Positions 1-12,416 of a stretch of DNA of 59,382 nt are shown here, piece by piece. Every line of letters begins with the position of its first letter. Position 1 is the first letter of the stretch. Made by a program: the position numbers and the translations under genes. This DNA is from Actinomycetes bacterium (GTDB lineage Bacteria; Actinomycetota; Acidimicrobiia; Acidimicrobiales; JAMCPL01): NCBI GenBank assembly GCA_021816935.1, contig JAKAWR010000012.1:1-59382 (forward strand), written 5' to 3'. Under the pieces are notes generated by a model, which was given only the letters and a program-made list of their open reading frames with translations, searched no databases and was not told where the DNA came from.

Positions 1-3428
<3,428 letters not shown>

Positions 3429-3519
3429 ACCCGTTGGTCCGGATCCGCCGTACCCCGAGCCGCTTGGACGCTCGCACTGCCCAGCCGGGCCCGATCGAGC
3501 CCGACGCAGCCGGCACGGA

Positions 3520-4143
3520 TCACGGCCCTACGGGCTCGCCGGTGGCCGGAGGCGGAAGCATCGGTATCGTTTGCGGCAGCGGTGCTGTCGATGCCTTTAC
3601 GGCTTGTTCTATGGCGGCACGGGCCGGCGCGCCGCCAAGATTCTCGACCCACGATAGGGCTTCGGCGACGTCCACTGTTCCCGACCTGAGCATGGAGTCG
3701 ATATCGGCCCAGTCCTGCGCTCTGGCGAACAGCGCCTTGAACACCGTCAGGTCGGTAGCGGTTACAAACGGAAGATCGCCTTCGGCCCCCGGAAACGGAC
3801 GGTATTCCTTCCGCTGCTGCACCAGGCGGTGATAGTCGTTTCTCATGAAGAAAAGGTCCACCGCCGTTTCACCGAGCCACGAAGTCTTGACCTCGCCGGT
3901 CACCTCGGCAATCCTGACGGCTTGCATTTTCCACTTGACCTCGGCGGGAAGCGAACGCACGACCCGGGCAGCATCCCGGCTCGCAACGCCGATGTTGATG
4001 TCGATATCGTCTGTCCCGCGCGGTTTCGCGGTGCAGTACGCCAGAGCAAGCGCGCCGCTGAACGCGTGCTCAATTCCTGCATCATCGAGAGCACGGTGGA
4101 CAGCCACAACCTTCTCGGTCAACGGGACGAATCTCCGGGCCAT
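3520..4143 (-). CDS. Nucleotidyltransferase-fold protein, probable toxin of an HTH-NTase pair
   Basis: This 207-residue protein has the minimal nucleotidyltransferase signature: a SGALALAY turn, then TDDIDINI with two metal-binding aspartates, and VDLFF supplying a possible third. AbiEii/MenT-type toxins and related families use this fold to nucleotidylate tRNA or proteins; which target applies here cannot be read from sequence. It follows the XRE-like gene at 4156-4455 by 12 bp on the same strand, the usual order of antitoxin before toxin. The last 20 residues are Pro-rich. It could instead be a housekeeping NTase of unknown role, but the pairing favours a toxin-antitoxin or abortive-infection module. 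Confidence 0.72.
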   Translation of the reverse strand: MARRFVPLTEKVVAVHRALDDAGIEHAFSGALALAYCTAKPRGTDDIDINIGVASRDAARVVRSLPAEVKWKMQAVRIAEVTGEVKTSWLGETAVDLFFMRNDYHRLVQQRKEYRPFPGAEGDLPFVTATDLTVFKALFARAQDWADIDSMLRSGTVDVAEALSWVENLGGAPARAAIEQAVKASTAPLPQTIPMLPPPATGEPVGP

Positions 4144-4155
4144 GGCGACAGGCAG

Positions 4156-4455
4156 CTAACTCAAACGGTTGGCGGCACTCAACGCATCGGCGAGGCTCAG
4201 AACATTTCGAAGGTGCCTCGCGTTGGCGTAGGGATTAACGAAATCCCCTTCGGCAGTGTCTACGAGGGCAATGGTATGGCCGCTCCCGGCAAGGAGCCTG
4301 AGGAGCATATTAGTCGACGGGTCGATCTTGCCGCGCTCGTATTCGCTGATGCGATGCGCACTGACGCCCGTTTCGGTGGACAATGCTGCCTGGGTCATTC
4401 CCGCAACCAGCCGGGCGCGGCGAATGAGGTGGCCGGCCGGCGTATATCGTCGCAC
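4156..4455 (-). CDS. XRE-family HTH protein, probable antitoxin/repressor
   Basis: This 99-residue protein starts at a GTG. The N-terminal helix-turn-helix (IRRARLVAGMTQAALSTETG, then VSAHRISEYERGKIDPS) is typical of Cro/CI-like repressors. The C-terminal third is short and probably contacts the partner NTase. It is the first gene of a two-gene minus-strand unit. A perfect palindrome, CCATATATGG, lies 13-22 bp upstream of the start and overlaps a TAGTAT -10-like sequence, so autorepression is likely. Function is inferred from fold and context. Confidence 0.72.
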   Translation of the reverse strand: MRRYTPAGHLIRRARLVAGMTQAALSTETGVSAHRISEYERGKIDPSTNMLLRLLAGSGHTIALVDTAEGDFVNPYANARHLRNVLSLADALSAANRLS

Positions 4456-4467
4456 CCGATCATACTA

Positions 4468-4477
4468 CCATATATGG
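4468..4477. promoter_or_regulatory. Palindromic operator candidate for the HTH-NTase pair
   Basis: CCATATATGG is a perfect 10-bp palindrome directly upstream of the HTH gene. On the minus strand the sequence TATGGTAGTATGATC gives a plausible -10 box next to it. The short distance to the start codon suggests a very short leader. Confidence 0.5.
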
Positions 4478-4623
4478 GAATCTCTCTTCCACAGGACATG
4501 CCGCCGGTGGGCCCCGCGAACCGGACGCATGATCATGCGGTCTTGCGCGGGGATGGGATGCGTTCAGGGTGGCCGGGCAAGGTCCGAAGGTGCCCAGCCG
4601 GCATGGTCCAAGCGGTCTGCCGG

Positions 4624-4662
4624 TTGACATCCTCCCCAGGGCTGAAGCCCGGGGATTCCTGA
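4624..4662 (+). mobile_element. Orphan IS200/IS605-type subterminal hairpin
   Basis: The sequence ttgacatcctcccc, a hairpin (CCCC/GGGG and GGGCT/AGCCC around a GA loop, one bulged A) and ggattcctga closely resemble the imperfect palindromes that flank TnpA/TnpB (IS200/IS605) elements. No tnpA or tnpB lies nearby, so this is a solo end or a palindrome-associated relic. Confidence 0.5.
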
Positions 4663-4718
4663 GTTGGCCATATTCCTTCTCCCCATGGCGGCGAGGGGCT
4701 TGCGGGTCGCATCTTCGG

Positions 4719-6854
4719 TCAGCTCTGGCGAAGCTCGGTCTCGACGATGACGGCACCGGCAGAGCACATCTCCTGCACCGCACGGGCGGCGGTATCGGCT
4801 GCGACGCCCGCCGAGAGCGCGGCCAGCAACCGTACGCCGAAGCCGGCGGCAAGCGCGTCGAGAACCGTGGCTCGCACGCAGTAGTCGGTCGCGATGCCGG
4901 CAATGTCCAGGGAACCCACGTGGCGCTCGTCGAGCCAGATGCCGAGGCTCGTGCCCTCCGCACCCACCCAGGACCTTCCAGCGCTGGCGCTCCCCTCCCT
5001 ATTGTCCGCTCCCGCTTCCACCTCGACGCTGGTCTTCTTGCTTGCCGCCCTGCCGCCCGTCGCAGGTCCGCAGGACGTGCAGAAGCCCTGGAAAGCTGAA
5101 TAGGCCGCATCGAACCTTCCCTTGTCGAAAATCCCGTCGAAGCGCACTTCGGAAAGCGCCCCGTGCAGCTCCGCCCCCGGGGTGCCGGCAACGCAGTGGG
5201 GCGGCCAGCTCTCGTCATAGTCGGGATCGTTGGAGAAATGGCCTCCCGGGTCCTCGTGCCAGTCGCGCGTCGCCACTACGTAGTCGTAGCCGGTCCGGCG
5301 GGCGGCGATATGAGCCGCAATCTGCTCAGCGACGGCGTTGCCACCCTTTACTGCCAGCGGTCCGCCTTCGCAGAAGTCATATTGGACGTCCACGACGATG
5401 AGTACCCGGCCGCGCCGCCGCTGCACGACCAGAGCGGGTGTGCCGGGTTGTGCGAGTAACGCCTCGTCCGGAAGTTCGGAAAGCGAAGCGCGGTGTACGC
5501 CGCGAGCCTGCTCGGTGAGCGTATCGATTCCTACGCGCTTACCGGCGCCCTCACTTCCCGGGCTGGTGCCCGCCGCCGAGTCGCCTGCCTTTTCGCCCGG
5601 TACCCTGTCCGGGTTCGTACCGGTTCTCAGCTCCGGTCCCTCACCCAATCCCGCAGCTGCGCCCGTGCCGGCCGGCACTCCCGCGACTACCAGGTCCACC
5701 TGCAGCGGGCGCGCCCGGCCCCCTCTTCGAGCCGCCTCCACCTCGGCGGGATCACCGACGAACTCGGCTACTGCCCTCCCGTCCGGATCAAGCATCCGTG
5801 CAGCGGCTTTCATCCCGCCGGTAGTGGCCTTGCCGCCGGGAGAGAGCTTTGCCACGGGCCGCAGGGTACCCGCCGAATCCTCGATGGAAACAAGCTTGTA
5901 GACGAAGTTGACCGTAGGATGGCCCGATCCGGTGACGACGGCAGTCCCGATGCCGTAGACGTCCACCGGAGCGCCGGCGAGATCCGCAAGCGAGTATTCG
6001 TCGAGGTCGCCGCTGCAGATTATCTGCGTAGAGGTCAGACCTGCTTCGTCGAGCAGCGAGCGGGCAAGCGCGGCCTCACTTCCGATGTCACCCGAATCGA
6101 TCCTGACGGCACCGAGCCGTTCGCCTGCCGTTGCGATAGCGGCGCGAATGCCGCCTTCGATGTCGTAGGTGTCGACGAGCGCGGTCACCGCGCTCGGGGC
6201 GGCATCGAGCTGAGCGCGGACGGCCTCCTGCTCGTTCGGGAAGGAGAGAATGAAGGAGTGGGCGATCGTGCCAGCGGTGGGGATGCCGTAGCGCCTGGCC
6301 GCCTCGAGGTTGGACGTAGCGTCGAAACCGGCTATGTAAGCGGCTCTTGCCGAGGCTACGGCGGCCTCTTCGTGGGTCCGCCTGGAGCCCATCTCAATGA
6401 GGCGCCGGTTACCTGCTGCGGTACGCATCCGGGACGCCGCGGAGGCGATTGCCGAGTCATGATTGATTGCGGAGAGCACGAGCGTCTCCAAGAGCTGGCC
6501 GTCAGCATAGGTTGATTCCACGGTGATCACCGGTGATCGGGGGAAGTAGCACTCACCTTCCCGGTAAGCACGGATAGTACCCGAGAAGCGCCATCCGGCC
6601 AGGAAACGCTGGGTGGGCTCTGACACTATGTGCTCGATCGCCCGGATATCCTCGGCCGAGAATCGTAGCTCGGTAAGGAGCCCGACCAGCCGTCCGGTTC
6701 CGCAGAAAACGCCGTAGCGCCTGCCTGCTGGCAGGGACCGTGCGAAAACTTCGAACACCGCCCGCCTGCTTGCAACACCGGATTGCAACGCCGCGTCGAC
6801 CATGGTCAGCTGGTACTGGTCCGTGAGAAGCGCTGTCGTCGGCGGCTTGCCCAT
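4719..6854 (-). CDS. Fused nicotinate phosphoribosyltransferase-nicotinamidase
   Basis: This 711-residue bifunctional NAD-salvage protein would deamidate nicotinamide and convert the nicotinate to its mononucleotide. The N-terminal part (about 1-470) is a PncB-type phosphoribosyltransferase: LLTDQYQLTM at the start, GTIAHSFILSFPNEQ, VRIDSGDIG and ICSGDLDEYS. The C-terminal part (about 480-711) is a PncA-type nicotinamidase with the complete active site: aspartate in VDVQYDFCEGG, metal ligands in TRDWHEDPGGHFS, lysine in FDKGRFDAAYS and nucleophilic cysteine in IATDYCVRATVLDA. Low-complexity inserts occur in the linker (about 395-445) and inside the nicotinamidase, just before its C-terminal third. 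In many actinobacteria the two are separate adjacent genes. The gene is divergent from mdh. Confidence 0.9.
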   Translation of the reverse strand: MGKPPTTALLTDQYQLTMVDAALQSGVASRRAVFEVFARSLPAGRRYGVFCGTGRLVGLLTELRFSAEDIRAIEHIVSEPTQRFLAGWRFSGTIRAYREGECYFPRSPVITVESTYADGQLLETLVLSAINHDSAIASAASRMRTAAGNRRLIEMGSRRTHEEAAVASARAAYIAGFDATSNLEAARRYGIPTAGTIAHSFILSFPNEQEAVRAQLDAAPSAVTALVDTYDIEGGIRAAIATAGERLGAVRIDSGDIGSEAALARSLLDEAGLTSTQIICSGDLDEYSLADLAGAPVDVYGIGTAVVTGSGHPTVNFVYKLVSIEDSAGTLRPVAKLSPGGKATTGGMKAAARMLDPDGRAVAEFVGDPAEVEAARRGGRARPLQVDLVVAGVPAGTGAAAGLGEGPELRTGTNPDRVPGEKAGDSAAGTSPGSEGAGKRVGIDTLTEQARGVHRASLSELPDEALLAQPGTPALVVQRRRGRVLIVVDVQYDFCEGGPLAVKGGNAVAEQIAAHIAARRTGYDYVVATRDWHEDPGGHFSNDPDYDESWPPHCVAGTPGAELHGALSEVRFDGIFDKGRFDAAYSAFQGFCTSCGPATGGRAASKKTSVEVEAGADNREGSASAGRSWVGAEGTSLGIWLDERHVGSLDIAGIATDYCVRATVLDALAAGFGVRLLAALSAGVAADTAARAVQEMCSAGAVIVETELRQS

Positions 6855-6949
6855 CGATTGGGGATTCTAGTCGCCGGAAGGTGGTGCTTTTCGGTGGTTT
6901 CGGGTGGACGGGTTGGCCCAATCGACATGAGCGGATGTAGGGTTGGATT

Positions 6950-7957
6950 ATGATGACCGTTAACCCTTCTAAATCACCCAAACACGTTGCTGTAACGGGC
7001 GCAGCCGGACAGATCAGCTACTCGCTGCTATTTCGCGTAGCGGCTGGCAATCTTCTCGGTCCCGACCAACCCGTCGTTCTTCATCTTCTGGAGATAGAAC
7101 CGGCATTGAAGGCGCTTGACGGAGTCGCCATGGAGCTCGATGACTGTGCATTCCCCTTGCTTGCAGACATGGTGCTGACTGCAGACCCGAAGGAGGCATT
7201 CGACGGTGTGTCCTGGGCGATCCTGGTTGGCGCCGTTCCCCGGAAAGCAGGCATGGAACGCAAGGACCTCCTCGAGGTTAATGGCGGCATCTTCAAGCCT
7301 CAAGGCCAGGCGATTGCGGCGGGGGCGGCTGAGGACGTCAGGATTGTCGTCGTGGGCAACCCCTGCAACACGAACTGCTCGATTGCCCGTTCGCACGCGA
7401 GAGATATTCCGGACGAAAGATGGTTCTCGATGATGCGTCTCGACCAGAACCGTTCGAAGATCCAGATGGCGAAGAAGGCCAGCGTGCCGCTGTCCGAAGT
7501 TACCCGCATGGCGGTTTGGGGCAACCACTCTGCAACGCAGTTTCCTGACTTCGAGAACGCTCTTATCTCAGGCCGGCCGGCTGTCGATGCCGTTGGCAAC
7601 CGTGAATGGTTCGAGGGCGAGTTCCTGACCACTATCCAGCAGAGAGGGGCCAAGATCATAGAAGCTCGCGGCTCCTCCTCGGCTGCCTCGGCTGCGAACG
7701 CCATCATCGACTCGGTGCGCAGTATGGTCGATCCAACGCCGGACGGTGACCTGGTGTCGCTCGCGACTGTGTCCCACGGCGAGTACGGCGTACCGGAAGG
7801 GCTCGTGTTCGGCTTCCCGATGCGTTCCGACGGTTCCAAAGTCGAGGTCGTCGAAGGTATCGCCCACAGCGACTTCGCTATGGCGCGGATCGCCGCTACC
7901 ACTAAGGAACTGGAAGAGGAGCGCGCCGCTGTAGTGTCACTCGGCCTTTTCGGCTGA
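6950..7957 (+). CDS. mdh: Malate dehydrogenase
   Basis: This 335-residue NAD-dependent malate dehydrogenase belongs to the type with a [10 protein letters not shown] nucleotide-binding loop. Further landmarks are [17 protein letters not shown] (substrate arginines), [18 protein letters not shown] and the catalytic histidine in [12 protein letters not shown]. It interconverts malate and oxaloacetate in the TCA cycle. Two adjacent ATGs (6950, 6953) could start it. It is divergent from the pncB-pncA fusion and ends before a strong terminator. Confidence 0.95.
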   Translation: MMTVNPSKSPKHVAVTGAAGQISYSLLFRVAAGNLLGPDQPVVLHLLEIEPALKALDGVAMELDDCAFPLLADMVLTADPKEAFDGVSWAILVGAVPRKAGMERKDLLEVNGGIFKPQGQAIAAGAAEDVRIVVVGNPCNTNCSIARSHARDIPDERWFSMMRLDQNRSKIQMAKKASVPLSEVTRMAVWGNHSATQFPDFENALISGRPAVDAVGNREWFEGEFLTTIQQRGAKIIEARGSSSAASAANAIIDSVRSMVDPTPDGDLVSLATVSHGEYGVPEGLVFGFPMRSDGSKVEVVEGIAHSDFAMARIAATTKELEEERAAVVSLGLFG

Positions 7958-8005
7958 ACCGTACTGGCCGCCTCCCGCAGCTGACCGGCGGAGTCCTGTA
8001 CGCGA

Positions 8006-8042
8006 AACGACCCGGGTCACCAGGCAGGCGACCCGGGTCGTT
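8006..8042. terminator. Hairpin terminator between mdh and a convergent gene
   Basis: AACGACCCGGGTC (8006-8018) and GACCCGGGTCGTT (8030-8042) form a perfect 13-bp stem with an 11-nt loop. A-rich bases precede and T-containing bases follow. It lies between two convergent genes and may serve both. Confidence 0.85.
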
Positions 8043-8060
8043 CTGGTATTGCCGGATCTG

Positions 8061-8696
8061 TCAGGCGGCTTCGGTTACCACCCTCCTCGTCCTGTCGCTT
8101 GCCGTGAAGAGCTCGGTGGTCTCCTCTGTCCGCTGCATGTGCCATATGCCAAGTGGAACGAGAATGACCAGGAGCAGGAAGGCGAGTATGTAAGCGGCGA
8201 TCGAGCCGACCAGAGCGAACTGCCCTATCTGCCAGAAGCCGTACGCCTCGAGGAGCATTGACCTGAGTGCCTGGCCCTTGAAGACTGTGCTGACGGTTGC
8301 TTCCGCTTTGGTGTATGCCGGGCTGCCTTTCGGGAGCTTCATGGCGGCTTCGGAGAGCTGGGAGTAGGTCTTGCCCTTACCGATTTCGTTGACGTGCGCC
8401 TGAATGAAGTGGTCGGCGTAAGCCTCGGCCTGCGCTCCGTTGGTCATCTGCTGGCCTGCGTACTTCTCGAGGTAGGGGATCATCGCCGGGGTGACCTCGC
8501 CGTGCGATGCGGCCATGGCTGCGGGGGTGAAGGCCGACTTCGGGGGGAACGTGATCTTCTGTGCCGCGAGCTGGCTGTGAACCTGGCTGTTGGCGTAGCT
8601 GTAGCCCCACAACGCCAGGGATCCTGCGACTATGAGAACAACCGCGAGAGCTGCTCCCACGACGACTGCAAGCATGTCGAATGTCCTTCTTCGCAT
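8061..8696 (-). CDS. Two-TM membrane protein of unknown function
   Basis: This 211-residue protein has an N-terminal membrane segment (MLAVVVGAALAVVLIVAGSL), an extracytoplasmic domain of about 115 residues, and a second membrane segment near residue 170 (LVGSIAAYILAFLLLVILVP) followed by a short charged tail. The start is the ATG at 8696 because AAGGAGG stands 8 bases upstream; an upstream ATG at 8723 would place that ribosome-binding site inside the gene. I do not recognise a named family. The gene is monocistronic and converges on mdh. Confidence 0.72.
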   Translation of the reverse strand: MRRRTFDMLAVVVGAALAVVLIVAGSLALWGYSYANSQVHSQLAAQKITFPPKSAFTPAAMAASHGEVTPAMIPYLEKYAGQQMTNGAQAEAYADHFIQAHVNEIGKGKTYSQLSEAAMKLPKGSPAYTKAEATVSTVFKGQALRSMLLEAYGFWQIGQFALVGSIAAYILAFLLLVILVPLGIWHMQRTEETTELFTASDRTRRVVTEAA

Positions 8697-8948
8697 TTCT
8701 GCAACCTCCTTGCCTGGCACCACTCATGTCCTTCGATATGGGCTGTGGTGCTTTCTGTTTCTGGGCGCTGAGTGCCTCAGGTCTGCATTGCCTTTCTCTT
8801 GCATGCATCCGGCACTTCATATCTTTATTGTCGCGAGCAGGAATGCTTTATTCATCGGGATAACCCGCCAGGGGCCTATGGGTACTTACCTGCATTGACG
8901 CACCCCGTCCGTTCTGGCACGTCGGGGAATCCACTTACCGGTTTACCG

Positions 8949-9114
8949 TAAGGGCCCGTGTCATAATTAGTGGGATGATATCCGGCGAGTCAGGGGCGTC
9001 ATCTGGCAAGGATGAGGACGCAGATGTACCAGGGAGTACATCGAGGACGAGGACACAGCCAGGGGCGTCATCTGGCCGTCGGGATCGCTCAATTAATTAT
9101 GACACGGGCCCTTA
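8949..9114. mobile_element. MITE, copy 1
   Basis: This 166-bp element is bounded by perfect inverted repeats: TAAGGGCCCGTGTCATAATT(A) on the left and its reverse complement on the right. It contains a direct repeat (caggggcgtcatctggc, twice) and a central palindrome, ATGTACcagggaGTACAT. It has no plausible coding capacity. A copy with two substitutions lies at 14799-14963. The terminal TA dinucleotides could be a TA target duplication, as in IS630/Tc1-type elements; no transposase is present in the window. Confidence 0.8.
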
Positions 9115-9285
9115 CGGCTTCTTGGTGACGACCCGCGGGCCACGTAATGCGGATCTACGGTACGGATCTGAGGATCGGAGCTGCCGGTTCGAGAGCGCTA
9201 TCGTGCAGGCGTGACCGTCCGCCAGCGTGGCGCTGCACGCGCGCTTTGCCGATGCCGTAGGCTGCCCGCCGTTACACTGGTGCGG

Positions 9286-10176
9286 ATGGGCGCAGTGAAG
9301 AAGGAGAGCGGACTGGCCGGTGAGATTGCCCGCCAACCTGAATTGTGGATCGAGGCGGGTCGTCTTGCTGAGTCTGTGCCGCTTCCATGGCACGGAGAGC
9401 ACGTTGCCATCGTCGGTTGCGGAAGCTCCGGGTACGTGGCGCGGTGTGCGGCGGCCCTTCGGGAGGCGTCGGGCGCGGGCGAGACCGACTCGTATGTACC
9501 AGGTGATTTCCCTGTGGGTAGAGCATACGATGCCGTGATCGCGATTTCCCGGTCCGGCACCACGACCGAGGTTGTATCCCTTCTCGATTCGCTGCCACCG
9601 GGGTTGGACAGCTACGCCCTGACGATCGTTCCCGGCAGCCCGGTCGGGAAAGCTGCAAAGAAGGCCGTCGTTCTCGACTTCGTAAAGGAGGAGTCGGTGG
9701 TACAGACTGGATCTGCTACGTCTGTCGTGGCTCTGTTCAGGGTGCTTGCCGGTCACGATATCGAGGCGGCTGCGTTGGTAGCGAGGAGAGCGCACGCCAT
9801 GGGAGCGCCCGTCTGCGTCGATCTGGTCGAGCGACATGTTTTCCTCGGCTCCTCCTGGTACTTCGGCTTGGCCGAGGAGGCGGCGCTGAAACTGCGGGAG
9901 GCGGCCGGTGCTTGGGCTGAGGCGTACCCGGATGCGGAATACCTGCATGGCCCCAGGTCGGCAAGCGATACGGCGACGATGTGTTGGGCCGTTGGCCCCG
10001 TAAGCGAGTCGGTGCTGGCGGCTGCGGCGGGCGCGGGCAATGTTGTCGTGCCGAGCCTTGGTGACCCGATGGCCGACCTTGTCCGGGCACAGCTCGCAGC
10101 GGTGCACATAGCTGCTGGCCGCGGACGGGACCCGGCGAACCCTCCCTGGCTCAGCTACTCGGTAATTCTCGACTGA
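9286..10176 (+). CDS. SIS-domain sugar-phosphate isomerase-like protein
   Basis: This 296-residue protein has two SIS modules related to the isomerase half of glucosamine-6-phosphate synthase and to AgaS. The first shows VAIVGCGSSGYVARCAAALRE and AVIAISRSGTTTEVVSLLDS, with the serine/threonine loop that binds the sugar phosphate. The second begins near FLGSSWYFGLAEEAALKLREAAG and ends with the glutamate-rich helix and YLHGP typical of GlmS-like proteins. No glutaminase domain is present, so it is not a complete GlmS. ATG 9286 is preferred over upstream GTGs; the ribosome-binding site is weak. The exact substrate is unknown. Confidence 0.8.
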   Translation: MGAVKKESGLAGEIARQPELWIEAGRLAESVPLPWHGEHVAIVGCGSSGYVARCAAALREASGAGETDSYVPGDFPVGRAYDAVIAISRSGTTTEVVSLLDSLPPGLDSYALTIVPGSPVGKAAKKAVVLDFVKEESVVQTGSATSVVALFRVLAGHDIEAAALVARRAHAMGAPVCVDLVERHVFLGSSWYFGLAEEAALKLREAAGAWAEAYPDAEYLHGPRSASDTATMCWAVGPVSESVLAAAAGAGNVVVPSLGDPMADLVRAQLAAVHIAAGRGRDPANPPWLSYSVILD

Positions 10177-10208
10177 CCGGCACCGGCGCGCCGGGAGGGA
10201 CGCCCGTG

Positions 10209-10237
10209 TTGCCGGACCGGATCTGTGGCGCTATAAT
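10209..10237 (+). promoter_or_regulatory. Vegetative sigma promoter of groESL
   Basis: TTGCCG (10209-10214), a 17-bp spacer and TATAAT (10232-10237) form a near-consensus housekeeping promoter whose -10 box touches the CIRCE operator. Confidence 0.8.
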
Positions 10238-10263
10238 TAGCACTCGCAACTGAAGAGTGCCAA
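10237..10263 (+). promoter_or_regulatory. CIRCE operator (HrcA binding site)
   Basis: TTAGCACTC, nine bases, then GAGTGCCAA matches the CIRCE consensus (TTAGCACTC-N9-GAGTGCTAA) with one mismatch. It lies over the start region of the groESL transcript, so HrcA repression relieved by heat shock is expected. Confidence 0.95.
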
Positions 10264-10304
10264 CGAAGTAACCAGGCAACGAACTGACAGGAGGCTTTAC
10301 CAGT

Positions 10305-10601
10305 ATGAAGCTACAGCCACTCGAGGACAGGATTGTCGTCCGGCCGTCTGAGTCCGAGGAGACCACGGCGTCCGGCCTTGTCATCCCGGACACAGCCAAA
10401 GAGAAGCCTCAGCAGGGAGAGGTCCTTGCAGTGGGGCCGGGACGCAGGGCGGAGAACACCGGAGAGCTGGTCCCGATGAGCGTTTCGGTAGGTGACACGG
10501 TCGTCTACTCGAAGTATGGCGGCACCGAGATCACGGTCGATGGCGAAGACCTGCTCATCCTGTCGGGCAGGGACGTTCTCGCCATCGTCTCCAAGAGCTG
10601 A
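10305..10601 (+). CDS. groES: Co-chaperonin GroES
   Basis: This 98-residue GroES starts [14 protein letters not shown] and ends with an [11 protein letters not shown] strand, standard length for the family. The mobile loop region ([14 protein letters not shown]-like) and the dome segment ([14 protein letters not shown]) are recognisable. It caps the GroEL ring. AGGAGG precedes the ATG. It is the first gene of a CIRCE-controlled operon with groEL 37 bp downstream. Confidence 0.97.
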   Translation: MKLQPLEDRIVVRPSESEETTASGLVIPDTAKEKPQQGEVLAVGPGRRAENTGELVPMSVSVGDTVVYSKYGGTEITVDGEDLLILSGRDVLAIVSKS

Positions 10602-10638
10602 CGGCCTCGCCGTCAGCTCATGCGGCTGCCCTGCGCAG

Positions 10639-12225
10639 ATGCCAAAGCAACTGAAGTTCGACGCGGAAGCCCGTAGGGGCTTGGAGGCCGGCCTGGACAA
10701 GCTCGCCGCTGCAGTGCGGGTGACGCTTGGCCCCAGGGGCCGCAACGTCCTCATCGATAAGAAGTGGGGCGCGCCGACGATCACGAACGACGGCGTGACA
10801 ATCGCGAAGGAGGTCGAGCTGGAGGATCCCTTCGAGAACATGGGAGCCCAGCTCCTGAAAGAGGTGGCCACGAAGACCAACGACGTGGCCGGCGACGGCA
10901 CCACCACAGCCACGGTGATCGCCCAGGCTCTCATCCACGAAGGCCTGCGCAATGTCACCGCTGGTGCCAACCCCATGTCCCTGAAGCGGGGCATGGACGC
11001 AGGGCTGTCAGCGGTCGTCGAGTGCCTCAAGAAACAGGCGAAAGAGATCTCCTCGAAAGGCGAGATTACGCAGGTGGCCTCGATTTCCGCAGGTGACGGC
11101 CCCATCGGGGAGATCCTTGCCAACGCAATCGACAAGGTCGGCAAGGACGGCACCGTTACGGTCGAGGAATCGAATACCTTCGGGCTCGAGCTGGATTTCA
11201 CAGAAGGCATGCAGTTCGACAAGGGGTTCCTTTCGCCTTATCTCGTAACCGATCCGGAGCGTCAGGAGGCCGTGCTGGACGATCCCTACGTGCTGGTCGC
11301 CAACATGAAGATCAGCTCGGCGCACGATCTGCTGCCCGTACTGGAGAAGGTCATGCAGACCGGCCATGCGTTGCTCGTCATTGCGGAGGACGTCGAGGGC
11401 GAGGCGCTGGCGACGCTTGTGGTCAACAAGGTGAAAGGGATTTTCACATCGGTGGTCGTCAAGGCTCCCGGATTCGGGGAGAGGCGCAAGGCAATGCTCC
11501 AGGACATAGCCGTTCTGACCGGTGGTCAGGTCATATCCGAGGAGGTAGGGTTGCGCCTCGATGGCGTGACGCTGGACCTTCTCGGGAGGTGCCGTCGCGT
11601 GGTGGTGACGAAGGATGACACGACAATTGTCGACGGAGCGGGGTCTGCCGAGGATCTCGAGGGCCGGATCGCTCAGATCAGGCGAGAGATAGACGAGACC
11701 GACTCGGATTGGGATCGGGAGAAGCTGCAGGAGAGGCTTGCGAAGCTGGCGGGGGGAGTGGCGGTAGTCAAAGTGGGTGCGGCCACCGAAGTGGAGCTCA
11801 AGGAAAAAAAGCACCGGATAGAGGACGCCCTATCTGCCACGCGTGCCGCAATCGAAGAGGGCGTCGTGCCCGGTGGCGGGACCGCACTTCTACGCTGCAG
11901 AGACTCGCTGGAGAAGCTCGCCGGGAGGCAGATCGGAGACACTGCGGTGGGCATCTCGATAGTTGCCAGGGCACTTACGGCCCCCTTGGAGTGGATAGCT
12001 TTCAACGCCGGCTACGAGGGAGCGGTCATGTCAGGGCGAGTAGCCGGCCAGTCGGGTGCCGTAGGGCTGGATGCCGTCACCGGTCAGATGCGAGACCTAC
12101 TCGAGGCGGGGATCATTGATCCGGTCAAGGTGACCAGGTCGGCGATCCAGAATGCAGTGTCGGTGGCGGGAATGCTGCTTACCACCGAGGTTCTTGTGGC
12201 GGACGCGTCCGAGTCCAAGCAGTAG
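10639..12225 (+). CDS. groEL: Chaperonin GroEL
   Basis: This 528-residue 60-kDa chaperonin starts [20 protein letters not shown]. Landmarks are [18 protein letters not shown], the ATP-binding [14 protein letters not shown], and [14 protein letters not shown] in the C-terminal equatorial domain. It lacks the usual Gly-Gly-Met tail and ends [10 protein letters not shown], so it resembles actinobacterial GroEL1-type paralogues encoded next to groES rather than the GGM-tailed GroEL2. An upstream in-frame start at 10492 lies inside groES and is not used here because MPKQ aligns with the family start. Confidence 0.96.
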   Translation: MPKQLKFDAEARRGLEAGLDKLAAAVRVTLGPRGRNVLIDKKWGAPTITNDGVTIAKEVELEDPFENMGAQLLKEVATKTNDVAGDGTTTATVIAQALIHEGLRNVTAGANPMSLKRGMDAGLSAVVECLKKQAKEISSKGEITQVASISAGDGPIGEILANAIDKVGKDGTVTVEESNTFGLELDFTEGMQFDKGFLSPYLVTDPERQEAVLDDPYVLVANMKISSAHDLLPVLEKVMQTGHALLVIAEDVEGEALATLVVNKVKGIFTSVVVKAPGFGERRKAMLQDIAVLTGGQVISEEVGLRLDGVTLDLLGRCRRVVVTKDDTTIVDGAGSAEDLEGRIAQIRREIDETDSDWDREKLQERLAKLAGGVAVVKVGAATEVELKEKKHRIEDALSATRAAIEEGVVPGGGTALLRCRDSLEKLAGRQIGDTAVGISIVARALTAPLEWIAFNAGYEGAVMSGRVAGQSGAVGLDAVTGQMRDLLEAGIIDPVKVTRSAIQNAVSVAGMLLTTEVLVADASESKQ

Positions 12226-12416
12226 AGGGGCGACGGCCGGTTCAGCGCTCCGCTGCGGATGCGGGGTGGAGCCGTTTTCGCCTGCCGGTCGGGCGGAGCG
12301 CCTTACCGATCTCGATCGATGACGTAGAGAAGGGATTCGGGCGAAGGGGATGGCCCGGCGACTACGCAACCAGCGAGCAAGGCGGGTCCCGTGGTGAAAC
12401 GGCCGGTCGAAGGGGC

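Noticed and set aside
8975-9214. Small ORF across MITE copy 1
   Set aside because: It exits the element into unrelated flank, and is not kept as a gene in the second copy.
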